Below, piece after piece: positions 45,539-54,274 of a stretch of DNA of 64,000 nt. Position numbers and translations under genes: made by a program. The notes below the pieces were generated by a model. It ran no database searches. It was not told the DNA's origin and was given only the letters and a program-made list of their open reading frames with translations. Within the stretch, counting starts at the first letter, position 1, and the number at the start of each line of letters is the position of its first letter. This DNA is from Amycolatopsis australiensis (GTDB lineage Bacteria > Actinomycetota > Actinomycetes > Mycobacteriales > Pseudonocardiaceae): NCBI RefSeq assembly GCF_900119165.1, contig NZ_FPJG01000006.1, positions 1 to 64,000 of the forward strand, given 5' to 3'.

Positions 45539-48040
45539 TTGGCGCAGGGGGCACCGCAACCGCTCGTCTCGGTGATCGTGGTGAACTACCACGGCGCCGA
45601 CGACACGATCACCTGCCTGCGCGCGCTCGCCGAGCACGACTATCCCGAGCTCGAGCTGATCTGCGTCGACAACTCCGACGAGGCCGCCCGCCTGCGCGAG
45701 GCCGTTCCGCAGGCCCGCGTGATCGAGGCCGGCCGCAACAGCGGTTTCGCCGGCGGCTGCAACCTCGGCGCGAAGCACGCGAAGGGCACTGTCCTCGGCT
45801 TCCTCAACAACGACGCGCGCCCGGCACCCGGCTGGGTCGCCGCCGCGGTCGCCGAGCTGCGCGCGCAGCCCCGCGTCGCCGCCGTGGCCAGCAAGGTCCT
45901 CGACTGGGACGGCACCGGCACCGACTTCGTCGACGGCGGCCTGACCTGGTTCGGCATGGGCTACAAGCGCCACGCGGGCACGCCGCTGGCCGACGTGCCC
46001 GCCGCCGAGCACGAGGTGGCCAAGGACGTCCTGTTCGGCACCGGCTCGGCGATGTTCGTGCGCGCTTCGGTGTTCGCCGAGCTCGGCGGGTTCGACGAAC
46101 GGTTCTTCATGTTCTACGAGGACGTCGACCTCGGCTGGCGGCTCAACCTGCGCGGCTGGCGCGTCCGGTACGTCCCGGAGTCGCTGGCGTTCCACCGCCA
46201 CCACGCCACCATGGCGTCGGTCGACGCGCCCGAGACCGGCCGCGAGACCTTCCTCCTGGAGCGCAACGCCCTCGCCGCCCTCTACAAGAACCTCTCCGAC
46301 GAGACACTGGCCCGGGCGCTGCCCGCGGCCCTCGCGCTGGCCGTGCGGCGGGCCACCGCCCGCGGCGAGCTGGACGCCACGCGGCTGGACCTGGAACGGG
46401 GTGTCGGCCCGATCGAGTCCGGCGACGTCGCGATCCCGCGGACCACGCTGGCCGGGCTGCTGGCCATCGACCAGTTCGTCGAGCAGCTGCCGTCGCTGGC
46501 CGAAGCGCGCCGGGCCGAGCAGGCCGCGCGCGTACGCACCGACGCCGACCTGCTTCCCTTGCTGCGCAAGGCGTTGGAGCCCGCGTACCCGCTGCCGCGC
46601 TACCTCGCCGCACACGACATCCTCGTCGAGGCGTTCGGCATCGAGCAGGCGTTCGGGCAGCGCCGGAAGATCCTCGTGCTCACCGGCGACGCGCTGACCG
46701 AGCGGATGGCGGGCCCGGCGATCCGCGCCTGGAACATCGCGCTGGCGCTGTCCGCCGAGCACGACGTCCACCTCATCACGACCAACCCGCTGGCCACGCC
46801 GCCGCCCGCGCCGTTCCGCGTCAGCGCCGGCAAGCACCGCGAGCTGGAAGGGCCGATCGCCTGGGCCGACGTCGTGGTCCTGCAAGGGCACGTGCTCGAA
46901 CTGGCGCCTTCGCTGAAGAAGGAGCACCGGGGCAAGATCGTCGTCGCCGACCTCTACGACCCGATGCACCTGGAGCTGCTGGAACAGGGCAAGGGTGTCG
47001 CCGACGACCGGCGCGCGGCCGACCTCGCCGGCGTCACTCGCGTCCTCGACGCCCAGCTCGAGCGCGGCGACTTCTTCCTCTGCGCCTCCGAGCGGCAGCG
47101 GCACCTGTGGCTCGGGCACCTGGCCGCACTGGGCCGGCTTTCGCCGCGGCTCTACGACGCCGACCCGACCACGCAGTCGCTGCTCGCGGTCGTCCCGTTC
47201 GGACTGTCCGAACAGGCGCCTGCCCGCACCGGCCCGGGGCTGCGGTCGTCGCTGGGCATCGGCGGCACCGACCACGTCGTGCTCTGGGCGGGCGGGGTGT
47301 ACAGCTGGTTCGACCCGCTGACGCTGGTCCGCGCGATCGACACGCTCCGGCGTCGCCGCGGCGACGTCCGGCTGGTGTTCCTCGGCATGAAGCACCCGAA
47401 CCCCGAGGTCGCCGAGATGGACATCGGGACGCGGACGATCCGGCTGGCCGATTCGCTGGGCCTGACCGGCAAGCACGTCTACTTCAACGAGCAGTGGGTG
47501 CCCTACCACGAGCGCCAGAACTGGCTGCTGGACGCGAACTGCGGCGTCACGACGCACTACGAGCACGTCGAGACGACGTTCGCGTTCCGCACCCGCGTGC
47601 TCGACTACCTGTGGGCCGGGCTGCCGATCGTGACCACCGACGGCGACGCGTTCGCCGACCTGGTGCGGGCCGAACGGCTCGGCGTCGTCGTGCCGGCCGA
47701 GGACGAGGCGGCGCTGGCCGACGCGTTGGAGAAGGTGCTGTACGACGAGGAGTTCGCCGCGGGCTGCGTCGAGCGGATCGCCGTGGTCGCGCAGCGGTAC
47801 ACGTGGCCGGAGGTGCTGAAGCCGCTGGTGGAGTTCTGCCGCGACCCGCGCCCGGCGGCCGACCGGCTGCCCGGCTCGGCGGACCTGGTGAAGACGCCGG
47901 CGGTGCGCGGGCGGGCGATGCTGCGCCGGGACGCCGACCTGGTCCGCGAGTACCTCGCCGCGGGCGGTCCGGCGGAGCTGGCGCGGCGCGCGGGCGGCCG
48001 GGCGTTGAAGCTCGTGAAGCAACGGCTGCGCCGTGGCTAG
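45539..48040 (+). CDS. Bimodular glycosyltransferase, GT2-GT4 fusion
   Basis: The 833-residue protein joins two glycosyltransferases. The GT2 module (about 10-260) has VSVIVVNYHGADDTITCLRA, ICVDNSDEAARLREAV, NSGFAGGCNLGAKHAKGTVL, LGFLNNDARPAPGW and ERFFMFYEDVDLGWRLNLRG. A helical linker (about 260-380) precedes a GT-B module (about 380-770) with KILVLTGDALTERMAGPAIR, HVVLWAGGVYSWFDPLTLVR and an RTRVLDYLWAGLPIVTTDGD donor-site stretch. The TTG start at 45539 is chosen for GAGGAG at 45527-45532; an upstream ATG (45491) would overlap the previous gene. Two sugars could be added in sequence by one polypeptide. The stop overlaps the next GTG by 8 nt. Confidence 0.87.
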   Translation: MAQGAPQPLVSVIVVNYHGADDTITCLRALAEHDYPELELICVDNSDEAARLREAVPQARVIEAGRNSGFAGGCNLGAKHAKGTVLGFLNNDARPAPGWVAAAVAELRAQPRVAAVASKVLDWDGTGTDFVDGGLTWFGMGYKRHAGTPLADVPAAEHEVAKDVLFGTGSAMFVRASVFAELGGFDERFFMFYEDVDLGWRLNLRGWRVRYVPESLAFHRHHATMASVDAPETGRETFLLERNALAALYKNLSDETLARALPAALALAVRRATARGELDATRLDLERGVGPIESGDVAIPRTTLAGLLAIDQFVEQLPSLAEARRAEQAARVRTDADLLPLLRKALEPAYPLPRYLAAHDILVEAFGIEQAFGQRRKILVLTGDALTERMAGPAIRAWNIALALSAEHDVHLITTNPLATPPPAPFRVSAGKHRELEGPIAWADVVVLQGHVLELAPSLKKEHRGKIVVADLYDPMHLELLEQGKGVADDRRAADLAGVTRVLDAQLERGDFFLCASERQRHLWLGHLAALGRLSPRLYDADPTTQSLLAVVPFGLSEQAPARTGPGLRSSLGIGGTDHVVLWAGGVYSWFDPLTLVRAIDTLRRRRGDVRLVFLGMKHPNPEVAEMDIGTRTIRLADSLGLTGKHVYFNEQWVPYHERQNWLLDANCGVTTHYEHVETTFAFRTRVLDYLWAGLPIVTTDGDAFADLVRAERLGVVVPAEDEAALADALEKVLYDEEFAAGCVERIAVVAQRYTWPEVLKPLVEFCRDPRPAADRLPGSADLVKTPAVRGRAMLRRDADLVREYLAAGGPAELARRAGGRALKLVKQRLRRG

Positions 48041-49118
48041 GTCACTGAGCGTCCTCCTCGACGGCACCCCGCTGCTCGGCGCGCGCACCGGGATCGGCCG
48101 GTACACGGCCGCGCTGAGCGAAGAGCTGGTGTCGATCCCGGAAGTCGACACGCGCGCGGTGGCGTTCACGCTGCGCGGCTGGCGGCGGCTGCGGCACGTG
48201 CTGCCGTACGGCGCGCGGGCCCGCGGGATGCCGGTGGCGGCGCGGCTGCTGCGGGCGGCGTGGCTGCGTTCGGACTTCCCGCCGGTGGAGCTGTTCGCCG
48301 GGCCGACCGACGTCGTGCACGGCACGAACTTCGTGCTGCCGGGCCGGTTGCGGGCGGCAGGCGTCGTGACGATCCACGATCTGGCCTTTTTGGACAATCC
48401 GGCGGAGCTGGCCCCCAGCGACCGCACCCTGCCGGAACTGGTCCGCCGCGGCGCCCGCCGCGCGAACGTGATCTGCACGCCGACGGCCGCGGTGGCCGAC
48501 TCGGTGGCGGAGCGCCTGGACGTCTCGCGCGACAAGATCGTGGTGACGCCCCTTGGCGTGAACCCGGCCTGGTTCACCGCGCGGCCGCCGGACGACGAGC
48601 GGCGCGCGCGGCTGGGACTGCCGTCGCGGTACCTGCTGTTCGCGGGAGCGGCGGGGCCGCGGAAGGGCCTGGACTGGCTGACCCTCGCCCACGACGCCGC
48701 GCCCGACCTGCCGGACCTGGTGTTCGCCGGGCCGGGCCCGTTCCCCCGGACGGCACGGACCCGCCAGACCGGCTATCTGTCCGATGTGGACTTGCGCACG
48801 GTGGTGGCCGGGGCGTCGGCGCTGGTGCTGCCCTCGCGCGACGAAGGCTTCGGGCTGCCGGTGCTGGAGGCGATGGCCTCGGACGTCCCGGTGGTGTGCA
48901 CGGACATCCCGGCCCTGCGCGAAGTGGCGGGCGACTGCGCGAGCCTGGTCCCGTACGGCGACGTGGACGGCCTGGCGGAAGCGCTGCGGATGGCCGTGAC
49001 GGACCCGCACGCGGTCTCGACGTCGGCGACCCGGCGCGCGCACGCGGCGAACTTCACGTGGCGGACGTGCGCGGAACTGACGGTGGGCGCGTACCGCCTG
49101 GCCTCCGGCCGTCACTGA
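48033..49118 (+). CDS. Glycosyltransferase family 4
   Basis: The 361-residue GT-B enzyme shows LLDGTPLLGARTGIGRYTAA, DVVHGTNFVLPGRLRAAGVV, TIHDLAFLDNPAELAPSDR, VTPLGVNPAWFTARPPDD, YLLFAGAAGPRKGLDWLTLA and DEGFGLPVLEAMASDVPVVC (EX7E). GTG 48033 overlaps the fusion gene's end. Together with the preceding two genes it forms a plus-strand operon of three glycosyltransferases. Its last 7 nt overlap the rmlD stop region on the other strand. Confidence 0.87.
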   Translation: MARSLSVLLDGTPLLGARTGIGRYTAALSEELVSIPEVDTRAVAFTLRGWRRLRHVLPYGARARGMPVAARLLRAAWLRSDFPPVELFAGPTDVVHGTNFVLPGRLRAAGVVTIHDLAFLDNPAELAPSDRTLPELVRRGARRANVICTPTAAVADSVAERLDVSRDKIVVTPLGVNPAWFTARPPDDERRARLGLPSRYLLFAGAAGPRKGLDWLTLAHDAAPDLPDLVFAGPGPFPRTARTRQTGYLSDVDLRTVVAGASALVLPSRDEGFGLPVLEAMASDVPVVCTDIPALREVAGDCASLVPYGDVDGLAEALRMAVTDPHAVSTSATRRAHAANFTWRTCAELTVGAYRLASGRH

Positions 49119-49999
49119 GCCCGGAAGTACGCCTCCAGGGCTTCTTCCCACGGACGCATCGGGGTCAGCCACGCCTCGCGCCACGATGCCGGTGACAGCA
49201 CCGAGTACGCCGGCCGGGTCGCCGCTTGCGGGTACTCCGCCGACGTGCACGGGCGCACCCGCGCCGGGTCCGCGCCCAAGTGCGTGAAGATCGCCTTCGC
49301 GAACCCGCACCAGCTCACCGCGCCCGCGTTCGTGCAGTGCAGGATCCGCCGCTCCGGCCCGTCCCCGGAGGCGACCCGGCCGGCCAGCTCCATGAGTGCC
49401 GAAGCCAGGTCGGCCGTCCACGTCGGACCGCCGACCTGATCGTCCACAACGGACACCGTTTCCCGCGAGGACTCCAGGCGCGCCATGGTCTTGACGAAGT
49501 TCTTCCCCGACTGGCCGTACAGCCACCCGGTCCGCACCACCCACGACGACGCCCCCGACCCGAGCACGGCGTCCTCCCCCGCCGCCTTCGTGCGGCCGTA
49601 CGCCGAACGCGGCCCCAGCTCGTCGGAAGGCTCGTACGGCTCGGAAGCGTCGCCGGAAAACACGTAGTCCGTCGACACGTGGATCAGCGGCACCCGCCGG
49701 GACGCGCAGGCCGCGGCCAGCACGCGCGGGCCGTCGGCGTTGACCGCGAACGCGCGTTCTTCGTCCGTCTCCGCCGCGTCGACCGCCGTGTACGCCGCTG
49801 CGTTGATCACCACCGGCGCGGAACCGTTCTCGCGGGCCCGCTCGGCCAGCGCGCCGACCGCCGCCAGCACCTGGCCCGTCACCGTCACGTCCAGCTCCGC
49901 CGAGCCCGGGGCCACGACGTCCACCGAACCGGAGGACAGCGCGGCCAGGTCGCGGCCGAGCTGTCCGGAACCGCCGGGCACGAGCACCGTCAGCCGCAC
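49112..49999 (-). CDS. rmlD: dTDP-4-dehydrorhamnose reductase
   Basis: RmlD reduces dTDP-4-keto-L-rhamnose to dTDP-L-rhamnose, the last step of the donor pathway. The 295-residue SDR protein shows LTVLVPGGSGQLGRDLAALS (NADPH loop), VINAAAYTAVDAAETDEERA, PLIHVSTDYVFSGDASEPYE, SAYGRTKAAGEDAV (YxxxK) and WVVRTGWLYGQSGKNFVKTM. GTG 49999 is preferred to 50005 because AGAGGA then lies at proper distance. It follows rmlB by 11 nt. The product supplies WbbL and probably other rhamnosyltransferases of the cluster. Confidence 0.93.
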   Translation of the reverse strand: MRLTVLVPGGSGQLGRDLAALSSGSVDVVAPGSAELDVTVTGQVLAAVGALAERARENGSAPVVINAAAYTAVDAAETDEERAFAVNADGPRVLAAACASRRVPLIHVSTDYVFSGDASEPYEPSDELGPRSAYGRTKAAGEDAVLGSGASSWVVRTGWLYGQSGKNFVKTMARLESSRETVSVVDDQVGGPTWTADLASALMELAGRVASGDGPERRILHCTNAGAVSWCGFAKAIFTHLGADPARVRPCTSAEYPQAATRPAYSVLSPASWREAWLTPMRPWEEALEAYFRAQ

Positions 50000-50010
50000 A
50001 GGCACATCCT

Positions 50011-51000
50011 CTACTTCTTGAGCGCGGCCCGCTCCGCCAGGGGCTCCCACCACGCGCGGTTTTCCGTGTACCAGGCCACCGTCGCGGCCAGACCGTCCTC
50101 GAAGGACACCCGCGGAGCGTACCCCAGCTCACCGCTGATCTTGGTGATGTCCACCGAGTACCGGCGGTCGTGGCCCTTGCGGTCTTCGACCGGTTCGACG
50201 CGGTCCCAGCCCGCACCGACCGCGGCCAGCAGCTTCTCCGTCAGCTCGCGGTTGGTCAGCTCGGTACCGCCGCCGATGTTGTAGATCTCGCCCGGCCTGC
50301 CCCCGTCGGCGACGAGCTGGATGCCGTGGCAGTGATCGTCCACGTGCAGCCAGTCACGGACGTTGAGCCCGTCGCCGTAGAGCGGCACCTTCCGCCCGTC
50401 GAGGAGGTTCGTGACGAACAGCGGGATGACCTTCTCCGGGAACTGGTACGGACCGTAGTTGTTGGAGCACCGCGTGATGCACACCGGCAGCCCGTGGGTC
50501 CGGTGGAACGACCGCGCCACCAGATCGGACGACGCCTTCGACGCCGCGTACGGCGAATTCGGCTCCAGCACGTGGTCTTCCCGCCACGAACCGTGCTCGA
50601 TCGAGCCGTACACCTCGTCGGTCGAGACGTGGACGAACTTGCCCACGCCCGCTTCCACGGCCGCCTGCAGCAGGTTCTGCGTGCCCAGCACGTTCGTCAG
50701 CACGAAGTCGGCGGCGCCGAGGATCGAGCGGTCCACATGCGACTCGGCGGCGAAGTGCACGACCAGGTCTACCCCGCGCATGACGTCGGCGACCAGCGCG
50801 GTGTCGCAGATGTCGCCGCGGACGAACCGCAGCCGCGGATCGGCGGCGACCGGGGCCAGGTTCGCCTCGTTGCCGGCGTAGGTGAGCTTGTCCAGCACCA
50901 CGACCTCGGCGTCACGCAGCGCCGGGTAGGCGCCGCTCAGCGCCTGCCGGACGTAGTGCGACCCGATGAAGCCCGCACCACCGGTGACCAGGACCCGCAT
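50011..51000 (-). CDS. rmlB: dTDP-glucose 4,6-dehydratase
   Basis: RmlB converts dTDP-glucose to dTDP-4-keto-6-deoxyglucose. The 329-residue extended SDR begins MRVLVTGGAGFIGSHYVRQA and contains VVLDKLTYAGNEANLAPV, HFAAESHVDRSILGAADFVL, VHVSTDEVYGSIEHGSW (catalytic TDE triad portion), SPYAASKASSDLV (YxxxK) and RCSNNYGPYQFPEKVIPLFV. It is the first gene of an rmlB-rmlD operon. rmlA and rmlC are not in the window. The gene is divergent from the first LCP gene. Confidence 0.95.
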   Translation of the reverse strand: MRVLVTGGAGFIGSHYVRQALSGAYPALRDAEVVVLDKLTYAGNEANLAPVAADPRLRFVRGDICDTALVADVMRGVDLVVHFAAESHVDRSILGAADFVLTNVLGTQNLLQAAVEAGVGKFVHVSTDEVYGSIEHGSWREDHVLEPNSPYAASKASSDLVARSFHRTHGLPVCITRCSNNYGPYQFPEKVIPLFVTNLLDGRKVPLYGDGLNVRDWLHVDDHCHGIQLVADGGRPGEIYNIGGGTELTNRELTEKLLAAVGAGWDRVEPVEDRKGHDRRYSVDITKISGELGYAPRVSFEDGLAATVAWYTENRAWWEPLAERAALKK

Positions 51001-51138
51001 AATCCCGCCTTTCCTCACGCCCCGGCCGGGGCAATCCGCCACCAGCCTACGGAGGTCCCACAACACCCTCAGTAGAGTCATGGTGGAGGCACGCGAGTGC
51101 CCTGGGGGAAGCACGGGGTTGCACAGGGGAGGAAGCGC

Positions 51139-52671
51139 GTGACCGAAGGGCCTGCGCCGACCGTCCCGGCGCGCCGCAGGCAGGACATCAGCCACGGCGC
51201 CGCGGTCTTCGCGCGGCGCGGCGGCAAGGTCGTCGTGTCCCTGCTGTCCGTCGCGATCCTGGCCCTGACCTGGTACGGCTGGCACTACATCGGCGACCCG
51301 AACACGGGCCTGACCACCACGAACGTCTTCGCCGACACCGAGGCGCACGCGAAGCCGCTCGACGGCGCGATCGACATCCTGCTGGTCGGCCAGGACAGCC
51401 GCACGGACGCGCAGGGCAACCCGCTGCCCCGCGAGGTGCTGGACATGCTGCACGCCGGCGTCTCCGACGGCGAGCTGAACACCGACACGATGATCCTCGT
51501 GCACATCCCCCAGAACGGGAAGCACGCGATCGCGATCTCGTTCCCCCGCGACTCCTGGGTCGAGCTGGCCGGCGGCTACGGCAAGCACAAGCTCAACAGC
51601 GCGTTCGTCTACGCGTACACGGACACTTACAAGACGTTGCAACGCCAGGGCATGACCGACCTCAAGCAGGCCGACGCGCAGGCGAAGGTGGCCGGGCGCA
51701 AGAACCTGATCGCCACGCTCGAGAAGTTCATCGGCAAGCCCGGCATGATCGACCGCTACGCCGAGGTCAACCTGGCGAGCTTCTACGAGATCACCAAGTC
51801 GATCGGCGGCGTCGAGGTCTGCCTCAAGGCCCCGGTCAAGGAGGCGAAGTCCGGCGTCGACCTGCCGGGCGGGCGGCAGACGATCGAGGGCGTGCAGGCG
51901 CTCGCGTTCGTCCGCCAGCGCTACGGCCTGCCCCGCTTCGACCTCGACCGGATCGCGCGCCAGCAGGCGTTCCTGTCCGGACTGGCGCGCAAGGTCCTCT
52001 CCAGCGACGTCCTGACCAGCCCGGCGAAGATCGCCGACCTGGTGGCGGCGGTGAAGAAGTCCGTCGTCGTGTCGCAGGGCTGGGACCTCACCGAGTTCGC
52101 CGAGCAGATGCGTGGCCTGACCGGCGGCAACATCGAGTTCCACACGATCCCGACACTGGGCAACGCGGTCATCGGCGGCGCGGACGTGCTGCGCGTCGAC
52201 CCGGCGGCGGTCCAGGCGGAGGTGGCGCGGCTGACCGCGGACGGCGACACTCCGGCGCCGCCGTCGTCGTCCCAGCTGCCCGGCGCGAACGCCGTCACGG
52301 TCGAGTTGTTCGACGGCTCGGGGTCGCCGTCGCTGGCCGGCCAGGCCCGCGCGATGCTGCAGGCCAAGGGCTTCACGCTGGCCGCCGACCAGAAGCTGAG
52401 CACCCGCGCCGCCACGGTCGTCCGGTACAACCCGGCCGACGAAGCCGCGCTGGCGCTGGTCAAGCAGGCGCTGGGCACGACGGTCCAGGCGGAGCCGGAC
52501 CGGGACGTCACCGCCGGGCACGTGCGCGTGCTGCTGGGCAAGGACTTCCGCGGCTCGGCCGCCGCGGGCCCGGGCGGCGCGCCGTCGACGTCGGCGGCCG
52601 CACCGCCGCCGGTTTCGCCGACACCGGACGCACCACCGATCACCGCGGGCGACGTTCCCTGCGTCAACTAG
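51139..52671 (+). CDS. LCP (LytR-CpsA-Psr) glycopolymer ligase with LytR_C domain
   Basis: LCP proteins attach polyprenyl-linked glycopolymers, such as arabinogalactan, to peptidoglycan. The 510-residue protein has a cytosolic N-terminus, one membrane helix (VVVSLLSVAILALTWYGWHY, about 35-55), an LCP catalytic domain (about 90-330: DILLVGQDSRTDAQGNPLPR, LNTDTMILVHIPQ, SFPRDSWVEL, YGKHKLNSAF, GVQALAFVRQRYG) and a LytR_C domain (about 383-475: NAVTVELFDGSGSPSLAGQA). It ends GDVPCVN. GTG 51139 follows AGGGGAGGA. It corresponds to the position of Rv3267 in M. tuberculosis and is followed by a second LCP gene. Confidence 0.92.
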   Translation: MTEGPAPTVPARRRQDISHGAAVFARRGGKVVVSLLSVAILALTWYGWHYIGDPNTGLTTTNVFADTEAHAKPLDGAIDILLVGQDSRTDAQGNPLPREVLDMLHAGVSDGELNTDTMILVHIPQNGKHAIAISFPRDSWVELAGGYGKHKLNSAFVYAYTDTYKTLQRQGMTDLKQADAQAKVAGRKNLIATLEKFIGKPGMIDRYAEVNLASFYEITKSIGGVEVCLKAPVKEAKSGVDLPGGRQTIEGVQALAFVRQRYGLPRFDLDRIARQQAFLSGLARKVLSSDVLTSPAKIADLVAAVKKSVVVSQGWDLTEFAEQMRGLTGGNIEFHTIPTLGNAVIGGADVLRVDPAAVQAEVARLTADGDTPAPPSSSQLPGANAVTVELFDGSGSPSLAGQARAMLQAKGFTLAADQKLSTRAATVVRYNPADEAALALVKQALGTTVQAEPDRDVTAGHVRVLLGKDFRGSAAAGPGGAPSTSAAAPPPVSPTPDAPPITAGDVPCVN

Positions 52672-52709
52672 ACTGCGTACGCAGGGTGGTCGGGGGAGGT
52701 TGGGCACGG

Positions 52710-54146
52710 GTGGAAGACGAGCAGGAAAAGCCGGAGACCCCGGCCGAACCGGTGACGCAGCGCGACGATCCGGAGTGGAAGCCGTCGCCGGTCCCGCGGG
52801 AGCCGAGCCCGGACCCGGTCGTCGCAGCGCCGTCACGGACGCGGCGCGCCGGGCGGGCGACGCGCCGGATCGCGGTCGGGCTCGTCTCGCTGCTGGCGCT
52901 CGGCGCGAGCGGCTACGCCTACGTGACGAAGGACCAGCTGCAGCAGAACGTCCCGACGACGGACGCGCTCACCCCGCGCGCCGGCGAGCCCGAGCCCCCG
53001 CCGGCGGACGACGGCGCGGAGGACATCCTGCTCGTGGGCAGCGACGCGCGGACGGACGCGCAGGGCAACCCGCTGCCGTTGCGCGTGCTGAAGGAGCTGC
53101 GCACGGAGGCCAACGACGGCGCGGTGAACACGGACACGGTGATCCTGCTGCGGGTACCGAAGAACGGCGGGAAGCCGTCGGCGGTGTCGGTGCCGCGCGA
53201 CACGTGGACCGACATCCCGGGCCGCGGCAAGGCGAAGATCAATTCGGCGTACGGCATCGCGAAGGCCCACTACGCCCAGCAGATGCGCGCGCAGGGCGAG
53301 CGTGACCAGGCGAAGATCGAGCGTGAATCGGACACCGAGGGCCGCCGGGTGCTGGTGCAGGCGATCCAGGACCTGACGCAGGTGCGGATCGACCACTACG
53401 CGGAGGTCAACCTGCTGGGGTTCTACCTGCTGACGGAGGCGCTGGGCGGGGTGAAGGTGTGCCTCAACCACGCGACGGAGGACAAGGACTCGGGAGCGAA
53501 CTTCCACCGAGGTGAGCAGACGGTCTCGGGCGGCGAGGCACTGTCGTTCGTCCGCCAGCGCAAGAACCTCCCGCGCGGCGACCTGGACAGAATCGTGCGG
53601 CAGCAGGCGTTCCTGTCATCGGCGTTGCACCAGGTGCTGTCGGCGGGGACGTTGACGAGCCCGGGAACGCTGAACAACCTGATGGACGCGGTGCACCGTT
53701 CCCTGGTTCTCGACCCGGGCCTCGACCTGCTGCAGTTCGCGCAGCAGGCGAAGGGGATCGCCTCGGGTGACCTGACGTTCGCGACGATCCCGGTGGTGAC
53801 GGCGAACGGCCGCAGCGAGGACGGGCAGAGCATCGTGGAGGTAGACCCGAAGGCGGTGCGGGAGTTCGTGGCCGGCTTGGCGGGCCGAACGGCCCCGGCA
53901 GCGGCGAAGGCACCGGGCGGCTCGCCGACGGGCGGCGGCGGTGCGGCCGCCAGCGGCGGCGCGAGCGGCGGCGGCCCGGGCAGCAGCGACGCGAGCGGCA
54001 GCGGCGGTGCGGGTGCCAGCGGCAGCCCGGGCAGCGGCGGTGCGGCCGCCAGCGGCGGCGGCCCGGGCAGCAGCGGCGCGAGCGGCTCCGCCCCCGCTGC
54101 AGTGCCGGTGCTCCAGGCTTCCGATGGCGTGCCCTGCGTCAACTGA
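52710..54146 (+). CDS. LCP glycopolymer ligase with Gly/Ser/Ala-rich tail
   Basis: The 478-residue paralogue has an acidic/proline-rich cytosolic N-terminus, one membrane helix (RIAVGLVSLLALGASGYAYV, about 50-70) and an LCP domain (about 105-345: DILLVGSDARTDAQGNPLPL, VNTDTVILLRVPKN, SVPRDTWTDI, GGEALSFVRQRKN). The LytR_C domain is missing; from about 400 a low-complexity Gly/Ser/Ala/Pro tail runs to VPVLQASDGVPCVN. The last five residues, VPCVN, are identical to those of the first LCP. GTG 52710 follows GGGGGAGG. The two genes are 38 nt apart and look like a tandem duplication with a rebuilt C-terminus. Confidence 0.9.
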   Translation: MEDEQEKPETPAEPVTQRDDPEWKPSPVPREPSPDPVVAAPSRTRRAGRATRRIAVGLVSLLALGASGYAYVTKDQLQQNVPTTDALTPRAGEPEPPPADDGAEDILLVGSDARTDAQGNPLPLRVLKELRTEANDGAVNTDTVILLRVPKNGGKPSAVSVPRDTWTDIPGRGKAKINSAYGIAKAHYAQQMRAQGERDQAKIERESDTEGRRVLVQAIQDLTQVRIDHYAEVNLLGFYLLTEALGGVKVCLNHATEDKDSGANFHRGEQTVSGGEALSFVRQRKNLPRGDLDRIVRQQAFLSSALHQVLSAGTLTSPGTLNNLMDAVHRSLVLDPGLDLLQFAQQAKGIASGDLTFATIPVVTANGRSEDGQSIVEVDPKAVREFVAGLAGRTAPAAAKAPGGSPTGGGGAAASGGASGGGPGSSDASGSGGAGASGSPGSGGAAASGGGPGSSGASGSAPAAVPVLQASDGVPCVN

Positions 54147-54161
54147 CCGCTTGCACCCGCG

Positions 54162-54271
54162 CATCGGCGACAACTTTCGCGGGAACCTCATCGACCCGGG
54201 ACCGGCGCGGCGGCCCTCCCACCGCCGCGCGCCCGCCCCCACCCCCATCGGCGACACTTTCGGGCGAAACC
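54162..54271. repeat. Imperfect 26-bp direct repeat flanking a GC hairpin
   Basis: Two related 26-bp segments, 54162-54187 and 54246-54271, begin CATCGGCGACA and end GAACC or GAAACC with ACTTTCG in the middle. Between them GCGCGGCGG (54206-54214) can pair with CCGCCGCGC (54222-54230). The block fills the space between the second LCP gene and the convergent NmrA-like gene and may act as a terminator or belong to a dispersed intergenic repeat family. Confidence 0.5.
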
Positions 54272-54274
54272 CGC

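Noticed and set aside
53925..54110. Tandem repeat-like DNA at the end of the second LCP gene, first considered as a CRISPR or VNTR
   Set aside because: It is in frame and encodes a Gly/Ser/Ala tail ending in the conserved VPCVN; there are no regular spacers.
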